From the NCBI GenBank assembly GCA_963965975.1, contig OZ014418.1, positions 5,778,775 to 5,842,774 of the forward strand: 64,000 nt of DNA, in the 5' to 3' direction. Position numbers and translations under genes: made by a program. Under the pieces are notes generated by a model. That model was not told where the DNA came from. It searched no databases and saw only the letters and a list, made by a program, of their open reading frames with translations. The DNA is from Xestospongia bergquistia (taxonomy: Eukaryota; Porifera; Demospongiae; Haplosclerida; Petrosiidae). Below are positions 56,457 through 64,000 of this stretch, one piece after another; the stretch's first letter is position 1, and every line of letters begins with the position of its first letter.

Positions 56457-58101
56457 CATATCACAGATTGTGCATCTTTATTAGTTCCCACTTGTTTGGA
56501 TGATGTTTTAGCTACATAACTTGTACAAATATTGGAAGTATTTAAATTGTTACTAACAAATTGGTTAATATTTTTGTGTTTAGTTTATTGTATAACTCAA
56601 CAATATTAATACATTTTGTGATATATCATACCAACAGTTTTCACACTAATTATCTATAATTTAAAAGTTAACAACAAATGTAACCAAATCAATGGTCCAG
56701 TTGTCTTCACTTAAATATAATGTAATAATGTTGTATTATCTGTTATATATTATGACAAAACAAAGCCAAATGACAAACAAGCAACTATAAATGTTGTTGG
56801 TATTGAGGTTATAGTCTGAAAACGTTTTAACTTGCTTTAAACTATGTAAATATATTTACTTTAGTAAGAGAAAATTATCTTTATATGATAAACAAGATAG
56901 TTGTATAAAGAATGTGGTAGCACTGCCTATGGTCCAGTTTGTCCATATAATTCTATTGGCAGAAAACAATGAATATCTTGCTCAAAACTGATCAAAACCT
57001 TTCAATTCTTTATATTATTACTTTCTATGATAGTCCCTTTACTATGACCAATATGATATCTCAATAATTATAAACAGTTTAGACACCAAATTAACTGGTA
57101 ACACACTAAACTATGAAGCATGGTCTTTTGTAGGTCTCATTTTGAGTGTATCAGAAGCAAAACTAGTGATTCAGCAGTTTACTATCAAGCCATTCTGTTA
57201 TGAATAATTAATATTGACTGAAAGAAATGGTACAAATAGAAAATATTATTTCATTGTGTTACAAAACTGAAGCATAATCTCCTACTTCTGGCAGTAAACT
57301 ATTTTCTGCTTTAATGTTCAGCTTTAAAGAAGATCCAGGATCATAGTTGTATGATCTCACTACATTTAATGAATTTTTTTATTTAGTAGTTTGCACTTTT
57401 TTAAAATTAATATTTGTCAATGGAAGAAATGTGTATGTGCACTGTAAAACATGTTGTTGTCATAACAACCCTGAGGTTGCTTTGCTCACTGCTTAAATAT
57501 GACAACCCAATACTTGTTACTGTGTAGCAACCCAAGGTTGTAAACTGATACAATTCTCCATTGTACATTGAGGGAAGTATAGTTGTTCCACAGCAATTCT
57601 TTTTTAATTCTTAAAAATTCAAGAAATGTAAGAAACTGCATGATGACAAAAAACAAGTAAAAAACCCATTTGTTCACCACAACATTGTATACTTGGTTAA
57701 GAGAGGAAGGGTTTTCTGGCCTTTGTTCTTGAATCCTAGCAACAAATGCTATGTAAACACAAGGACGTTGGTAAGTGCTTTGGGATATTGGATGTTAAAA
57801 GTAAAACATGTTGTAATTAGTTCCCCCAAAGCTTTGAAACAATAATGTGCCTTTGTGAATATAATACACTCAACAATAAGGAAGAACTGGATTGTACTGC
57901 TGTTGTTCACAGCTGTAATATAAAGATAGTTTTGTTTATCTCTTTTAGCCAGCTCCTCAGAATGCTAGTGTTGATGGCTTCACTGGTGGAACCTAAAATG
58001 TTAACTGCATCTGATCATTAAATACAAATAAAAGCAATAATTACAAATTTTTGTTAGAATATGTACTGATCACCAACTCACCATAACAAAAAGACAATTC
58101 G
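56457..58101. other. Spacer after copy M
   Basis: 56457-57360 matches the 3' flank of copy N (60684-61490). 57361-57835 matches 28735-29290, including the stem-loop. 57836-58101 is unique in the window; TCTCTTTTAG at 57945-57955 followed by an open stretch (PAPQNASVDGFTGGT, stop) might be an orphan terminal exon but has no partner exon I can find. Confidence 0.5.
57465..57541. repeat. Second copy of the covarying stem-loop
   Basis: Arms 57465-57481 and 57526-57541. Differs from the copy at 28840 by a paired A-T to G-C change near the stem's inner end, while the loop diverges freely. Confidence 0.55.
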
Positions 58102-58644
58102 TTACTTGTTTTCAAGTAGTACTACTAAAGAACTAGATGTCTCACTTTCCATCATGTCATATCTTCTGATCTTGGATTGTAACTGCATGAAGTTAGCTTT
58201 TGCATCCTTGAGCATAGTTGGGGAAGCCTCCAATGAGTCATCATCCTTTACTATATGTTTCAATTCACACATCAACTAAGAGATGATAATAATTGTACAT
58301 AAATATTTTTCAAATCCCACAATATCTCTCTAATATCCTAGGGACAACCCACTATCTCCTCATGATTGTTAAGATTGTTGTGGTAACAATCCAATTTTTA
58401 TAATGCATGCGGGGCAGATAGATTGTTTAATATACTAATAAAACATTGTAAGTAACCTGAAATATCTGAAACATTTTGTTTCCTTGAAAAGCATCCTCCG
58501 CTTGTAACAAAGAAACAAGAATAAATGCTATTTAGACATAAATGTCCTCAAGCCAATTCTCATTTGTATGACACATTCTTTTTCACTTGAGATATCCTAT
58601 GAAAACTGACTTACTGATCTCAATTTCATTTTGTTTCCTCATAA
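58102..58644 (-). CDS. Unrecognised gene, last exons (coiled-coil-like)
   Basis: Minus strand, three in-phase exon candidates: 58615-58644 (MRKQNEIEI, strong donor GTAAGT), 58457-58500 (EDAFQGNKMFQIFQ, acceptor TTACAAG, donor GTTACT) and 58102-58275 (57 codons and stop, acceptor CTCTTAG; text LMCELKHIVKDD, MLKDAKANFMQLQSKIRR, YDMMESETSSS). Joined phases agree throughout. The product is about 80 residues if the first ATG is the start; it may instead be the tail of a longer gene. Heptad-like spacing of Leu/Met/Ile suggests a coiled coil. The surrounding sequence is single-copy in the window, unlike its neighbours. I do not recognise the family; function unknown. Confidence 0.4.
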
Positions 58645-59069
58645 CTATTAATGAATTAATTTATGTCTCTTAGAGAAGCTACTTCCAACCTCTAGGCAAA
58701 TAATTCTTACCTAACATTTAAACAGAAAAGAAAGAACATTGTGTGGTCCCTAAATAGTCAGTACTGTTGCCTGCTTGTCTCACACAAAAGCCTAAACATC
58801 TTATTCAATATGTTTTTCAAAATGTGACAATCTAATTGTGCCAGCTAGCAAACCTACATTGTTACACTATATCTTGCTAGTCATGTACGGAGACATTAAA
58901 TGTTGTATATTGACTTATAAATTAGTAACTTGTATAAATTGTACATGTATGTGTACTCAACCAATGAAATTGCTGGCTTTAAAGGAAGTAATAATCATGT
59001 TGTCATCATGTGACTCATTGGATTATAAACTGTTTTCTGTTGCTGCAATTGAAACTTCAAGAAATTGAA
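58645..59069. other. 5' flank of POT copy N
   Basis: Single-copy until about 58960, then shared with copy M. Ends in the promoter at 59006. No gene seen. Confidence 0.5.
59006..59029 (+). promoter_or_regulatory. TCATGTGAC box plus TATA-like box
   Basis: TCATGTGAC at 59006-59014 and GATTATAAA at about 59021-59029, 41 bp before the chosen ATG. Copy M has TCGTGTGAC at the same place. Confidence 0.5.
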
Positions 59070-60683
59070 ATGAAAGCTAAAAGACTTTGTTCTTATCCAG
59101 TGCTATATGTCAACTTTAAAGGAGCTATCTTGATGATTTGGGTATCTGCAGCTGTGTATATGTATAGATCTCATGCTGACATTGTCAGTGCTCCTAATGA
59201 TCAGTCAAAATTTTTTTTCTACATATATGTCACATTACAAATCTTCTTTCCACTTTTTGGATGGATTGCTGATGCATGGATTGGACGATACAAAACTATT
59301 TTATATAGTCTTTATTTGTTGGTACTGGCGTCCATATTTTTGACAGCATCTGTTATTATCAATGACTTCCAGCCATTGTTTTCACAAATCTTTCTTCATG
59401 CAAGCAATATTTTTAATCCACTTGGAACAGCTGCTATATATGCTAATATGCTTCCTTTTATTACTGATCAAATGATAGGAGCATCTGGTGATCAACTCAG
59501 TGCTGCAGTACATTGGTGGTATTGGAGTGAGTTCTTCCCCTTTTTCATTGCATACAGTATGCCCTGTATATTACATAATACTCCTCAAATTGTGACATCA
59601 ATTTTTCTATCATTTACTGGTCTAGCTATTGCTCTCTCTAGTCTGTTTCTTTGTCAACATTGGTTAGACAAGACACCTCAGATCACTAATCCTATTAAAC
59701 ATATTGCTAAAGTACTCAACTATGCTAGAAAGAACAAATACCCTAGGAATCGTAGTGCCCTCACATACTGGGAACAAGATATTCCTTCACGACTAGACTT
59801 AGGTAAGGATAAATATGGTGGTCCTTTCTCAGAGGAGGAGGTAGAGAATGTCAAGACAACATTGAGATTAATACCAGTTATATTTATATGTTCAATGATA
59901 GGATTGGCAGTAGATGTGACTCGTGAGCAACAAAGTCACATGACAGTTAACAGTGATAACATTCTTGCATGTTTCTTTGTTGATGAAGAAAGATTATATC
60001 AACAAATTATTGGTTTTGGAATTCCACTATATCATTTCATTATAAGACCACTTTTAAGGAAGATCACTATGTATACTCCTAGTATGTTGACAGTAATTGG
60101 AGCTGGTTTTTTCTTCAAAATGTCAGGAACTATTGGAATGGCAGCAATAGAAACTGTCGGTCATCTTGAAAAACCTAATGTGACTTGTATCTTTAAAAAT
60201 AACATTGAAGTAGTTATGTCTCTCAATTATTACTGGACTATTATACCACAAATGTTAGAAACATTTGGAAGAGAGCTTTATATCATAGCTCTTATAGAAT
60301 TCATCATTGCTCAAGCTCCTATACAAACAAAAGGGTTTTTATTAGGTTTATTTTATGGATTTAGTGGTACAGCTGAACTGATTGGCTCCAACCTTGATCG
60401 ACTTTTCTTGTTACTTCCTGCATCCATTCCTATAAGTTGTGGTTTCTATTACTACCTCACTCAGACTTTCCTTCTCTTACTTTTATTTGTTGTTTTCTAC
60501 ATTCTGTCTAAACATTACAAACTGAGAGTAAGAAATAATCCAGTTAATATTCACATGATAGTTGAGAGACATGTCATAACTTATATTGACCAGGAAGAAG
60601 AGTATTTTAAAGAAATTGATGAAGAAAACTACAGCTCTATTAACTCATCAAGTAATAGTAGCTTTGAAGCCACTTATAATTAA
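59070..60683 (+). CDS. POT/PTR2 transporter copy N (second subfamily)
   Basis: Intact, 537 residues. The frame is open 20 codons upstream to another ATG (59010), but that lies at or before the likely transcription start; MKAKRLCSYPVLYVNFKGA at 59070 aligns with MNARRVCSYPVLCIKSKGA of the others, so I start there. Most diverged member: YKTILYSLYLLV for YRAILYGLYSLI, HLEKPNVTCI for HLQTPNVTCM, EFIIAQAPIQTKG for SPHEMKG (the AP form is closer to the classical POT motif), GTAELIGSNLDRLF for GIAKLIGYNLYRPF. The central loop (TPQITNPIKH ... GGPFSEEEVENVK) is nevertheless nearly identical to copies B, D, G and J. Tail YSSINSSSNSSFEATYN as in copy E. Confidence 0.85.
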   Translation: MKAKRLCSYPVLYVNFKGAILMIWVSAAVYMYRSHADIVSAPNDQSKFFFYIYVTLQIFFPLFGWIADAWIGRYKTILYSLYLLVLASIFLTASVIINDFQPLFSQIFLHASNIFNPLGTAAIYANMLPFITDQMIGASGDQLSAAVHWWYWSEFFPFFIAYSMPCILHNTPQIVTSIFLSFTGLAIALSSLFLCQHWLDKTPQITNPIKHIAKVLNYARKNKYPRNRSALTYWEQDIPSRLDLGKDKYGGPFSEEEVENVKTTLRLIPVIFICSMIGLAVDVTREQQSHMTVNSDNILACFFVDEERLYQQIIGFGIPLYHFIIRPLLRKITMYTPSMLTVIGAGFFFKMSGTIGMAAIETVGHLEKPNVTCIFKNNIEVVMSLNYYWTIIPQMLETFGRELYIIALIEFIIAQAPIQTKGFLLGLFYGFSGTAELIGSNLDRLFLLLPASIPISCGFYYYLTQTFLLLLLFVVFYILSKHYKLRVRNNPVNIHMIVERHVITYIDQEEEYFKEIDEENYSSINSSSNSSFEATYN

Positions 60684-62900
60684 CATATCACAGATTGTGC
60701 ATCTTTATTAGTTCCCACTTGTTTGGATGATTTTTTTTAGCTACTTAACTTGTACAAATATTGGAAGTGTTAAAATTGTTACTAACAAATTGGTTAATCC
60801 TATAGCGTTTAGTTTATTGTATAACTCAACAATATTAATACATTCTATGATATATCATACCAACAGTTTTCACACTAATTATCTATAATTTAAAAGTTAA
60901 CAACAAATGTAACCAAATCAGTGGTTCCGGTAGTCTTCACTTAAATAAAATGTAATAATGTTGTATTATTTGTTATATATTATGACAAAACAAAACCAAA
61001 AAACAAACAAGCAACTATAAATGTTGTTGCTATTGAGATTAAAGATGAAACTTTTGAACTCGCTTTGAACTATGTAAATATGCTTACCTTGGCAAGAGAA
61101 AAGTATATTTATATGATAAACAAGATAGTTGTATAAGGAATGTGGAAGCACTGCCTATGTAAGGATGGTCAGTCTCTCAATTTTTACAGTATTACTTTCT
61201 ATGATAGTCCTTTACTATGACTGATATGATATCTCAATAACTATAAACAGTTTGGACACCAAATTGACAGGTAACACACTAAACTATGAAGTATGGCCTT
61301 TTGTAGGTCTCATTTTGAGTGTGTCAGAAACAAAACTAGTGATTCCATCAGTTTACAGAAAGAAATGGGATACAAATGGAAAATATTATTTCATTGTGTT
61401 ACTAAACTGAAACATATTCTCCTACTTCTGGCAGTAAGTATAGACTATTTTCTGCTTATGTTCTGTTTTAAAGAAGATCCAGGATATTAATTATATGACT
61501 GACAAGCCAATGACTGTAAGCCTAGCTATGATACATTAAATTAAGCGTTCTTCCTTGTCTATAACTCATGAAGGAATAATTCCAAGTTCTCAGTTACTTT
61601 CCTATTATTGCTTTATTAACTATTAATAATATCTACATCACAATATGTAAGAACGTTTTTTGTGAGCTAGTTAAACATAAAACCATTTCCTTCCAACATG
61701 CTGCAGCTTTCACAAATGACTATTAAAACATTTGCATTTAAAAAAAAGCAAACAAGACCTGTATATGTATGTTGCTAACTTTATAATAATTCATCAGTAA
61801 TAGAAACACTTTAATTAGTATGTTTACAAATATGATAGCCATGTGACTTTCATCTTTAACAATTGTTTATAAATTGTTGCACCTAACTAAAAGTACAATA
61901 TTAACACTTATGACTGTACCAAAAATAACAGTCCACTATCATTACTGCATGTAGTCTAACTCATACACACACCTTAATTGTTTTTTCTCAAAAGCAAAGC
62001 AAAAGTATTTCCAGCCATCTTAACTAATGAAAAGTCTTAGGCAGAGAGGTAGTAGATATGAAAGGACATTACAGACTTTTCAATAATTCTTATAAAGAAA
62101 GCTACATATACATATGTTGTTAACATCAACATGCTGTCATGGTCAATTTTAACAGTGGGGATTAACCACTATCAAGCTCTAAGAACAGACGATCATTCTC
62201 AGATTTGTTTCAATTATGAGGAAAATGTTGTTGTTCTTACTTAATTAAACTGTTTTCAGTAGCTTCAATTAGTAGTGTTGTTTTAGTTGACTATAACTAA
62301 AACTAAAATACTTTGTTTAATTTAGTTATATTATAGTTAACTAACTATAATTAACTGAATCTATGGCAAAATATGGTAAAGTTGACTAGAAGCTACTGAA
62401 AGTATCTCATACTGAGAGCAAAACTAACTATAACTAACAATAACAAACTATAACTAACTGAAATTCTGCTAACTAATACTAACTAAATGTTAAAATAACA
62501 AACTAAACACAATACTACCTTAATGTATGAATGTTGTATGTTCTTGATCAATTTGATTACTTCAAGTTTATAATAACTAAAACAAAGAATTTCACTTCAT
62601 GTTAGTATATTTCCTAGGTGTGGTTACCTCTTGTTATCATCAACATGCTGTCAATTTTATGAGTGGGACACTATCTCACTAGCTTATTGGAGGGTGGATA
62701 TAATAATCTAGGACTTTGAGTTTGTCTGCACTGTCTACTGATGAGATAATGATTTACATTTAGTTATAGTACAGCAAGCTCTATAAAGTAAACCATCATT
62801 CTCAGATATGTTTCAAATATGAGAACAATGTGATGGTTTTGACTAAAGTAACTTTAAAATTAACTATATCTTTGTCATTTTCAAGCATAAAGAATTTGTA
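60684..62900. other. Long spacer after copy N
   Basis: No gene. 60684-61490 duplicates the copy M flank; 61560-61700 resembles 16020-16150; 61790-62900 resembles the window start (5' flank of copy A), with the hAT-like relic at 62273-62517. Confidence 0.55.
62273..62517. repeat. hAT-like non-autonomous relic, short version
   Basis: Begins TAGTGTTGTTTTAG and ends ACACAATACTA, same ends as 408-1070 but with about 420 bp less interior. Lies at the equivalent position of the duplicated flank. Confidence 0.45.
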
Positions 62901-63219
62901 ATGAATGCTAGAATTTACTTATGAATTTAGACCATTGGTCTCACTAATCCTTCTTTATGCAGTGAATGTTTTTAATTCACTTGGTATAGCTGCTATATAT
63001 GCTAATATTCTTCCTTTCATTACTGATCAAATGATAAGAGCATCTAGTGATGAACTTAGAAGCTGCGTAAGTTGGTGGTATTGGAGTTATCCATTTCCTT
63101 TTATGGCACTAAAAGACTTTGTTTGTGCATTACAAAATAATTTTTTTGTCTGCATAGTTTTTTTTTTGAATTTATCATTGCTCAATCTCCTCATGAAATG
63201 AAAGGATTCTTATTTGGAC
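62901..63219 (+). pseudogene. POT/PTR2 scrap O with two large deletions
   Basis: ATGAATGCTAGA (codons 1-4) is joined to TTACTTATGAATTTA (around codon 102), runs through ITDQMIRASSDEL and the TM5 region, then jumps from about codon 180 to EFIIAQSPHEMKG (codon ~418) out of frame, and after GFLFGL passes into the 3' flank typical of copy A. Promoter flank and 3' flank are both retained, so this is a collapsed gene and not a retrocopy. Confidence 0.8.
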
Positions 63220-64000
63220 TTATTAACATACTAATATATATAACTTGAGTCACCTAAAACTAAATTCACTGAGCAAACAAATATAAATCAGTTAGAAACT
63301 TGGACATGCTAAACTCTTCCCTGTTTGAAATATTTACATTTGTAATTAGATTCTGTCTTTTATTGGACTTTATATATGATTGATATCAAAGTTCTCTGAC
63401 TTGTCTTTCTTTACTTTCTATTCTATTCACATGTCAATTTGAAACAGTTCATAACATTGTGACAACATGACTATTGTAATTTGTATTTGTAATTTGTAAA
63501 CACACATATATGAAGTTATTAATAACTGAAGTAACATTCACACATTTAACTGACCCAATTTTTATTTAGCAGTATAACCACTAAAAGCATAGAGCAATAA
63601 TCTGTTACATAACAGTTGCTCAGAAATATAATCTCTTTGTATATGTGTATTTACAAAATACAATAGTCATAAATATTATGAACTAATTTTCTACTCTTAT
63701 ATTTAGCAAATTTAAGTAAAACAAATGAAGAGATCACTAAAAGTACTGGCACTACTAAAGAGGACAGGAAACTACTACTAGTATTAGAGACACTGATTTC
63801 ACAACTTTATAACTCTTTCATGAGATATTATTATCATATTACATTATCAAATTTTCAGTCCCACCACATCAACAGGTTGCTTTATTACAATTTCCGAGAT
63901 CCTTCCCTATCCATCATTCAATCATTGATCAGAGTTGGGTCTGGCTTGTGAGACTACATAGCATAGGGAAACTAAACTAAAAGGATTTTTAAAGACCAAA
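63220..64000. other. Spacer at the window end
   Basis: No gene; matches 4475-5260 after copy A and 7730-8430 after copy B, without the 182-bp insertion. The array therefore probably continues to the right. Confidence 0.6.

Noticed and set aside
57956-58005. Possible orphan last exon (PAPQNASVDGFTGGT, stop) after TCTCTTTTAG
   Set aside because: Good acceptor but no upstream exon or second copy to support it; too short to claim.
1-64000. Full retroviral or LTR element, tRNA or rRNA genes
   Set aside because: No reverse transcriptase, gag or paired LTR text and no tRNA/rRNA-like sequence noticed on either strand; only the 182-bp TG...CA insert is suggestive.

Overview
The window is AT-rich animal DNA. 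The three FANCD2 copies have many short exons with small GT-AG introns. There is a membrane progestin receptor (PAQR) family, an Ig-domain receptor fragment and hAT transposons. This suits a compact early-branching metazoan genome; a demosponge (Amphimedon-like) is my best guess, inferred from gene content and style and not proven by the sequence.

Most of the window is a tandem, same-strand array of intronless genes for proton-coupled oligopeptide transporter (POT/PTR2, SLC15-like) proteins of about 535-545 residues. Six are open: 5702, 10613, 14071, 18619, 34539 and 59070. One (46719) is complete except for a single internal stop. At least seven more are broken or partial (1274, 8839, 16380, 29524, 32724, 45451, 55425), plus scraps at 45102, 46330 and 62901. 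Two subfamilies are interleaved: one with tails like INSLSHSNFG, one with tails like INSSSNSSFEATYN.

Inside the array lies a segmental triplication. Each unit reads: POT gene (+), then the 3' half of FANCD2 (+, 25 exons, C-terminal ~780 residues), then a class II PAQR gene (-). Unit 1 (18.6-28.7 kb) is intact. In unit 2 (34.5-43.9 kb) the FANCD2 piece has lost a ~1 kb internal block and carries stops, but PAQR is intact. In unit 3 (46.7-55.0 kb) the FANCD2 piece has lost exons 2 and 19-21 and carries a stop and a frameshift; PAQR is missing, and the breakpoint holds a hAT fragment. The FANCD2 half starts about 450 bp after the POT stop in all three, so the chimeric junction predates the triplication. 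No N-terminal half of FANCD2 is in the window.

Beyond unit 2 lies the 3' end of an Ig-domain membrane receptor (minus strand), and at 58.1-58.6 kb the last exons of an unrecognised minus-strand gene. Mobile DNA includes a deleted hAT element sitting in a POT gene with a perfect 8-bp target duplication and an empty paralogous site, a 182-bp TG...CA element with a 5-bp duplication, and a 328-bp foldback MITE. Several POT promoters share a TCATGTGAC box just upstream of an ATTATAAA box. Other notable structure: template-switch palindromes in dead copies, a 16-bp satellite with a 96-bp higher order, and an 11-bp minisatellite in FANCD2 intron 1.
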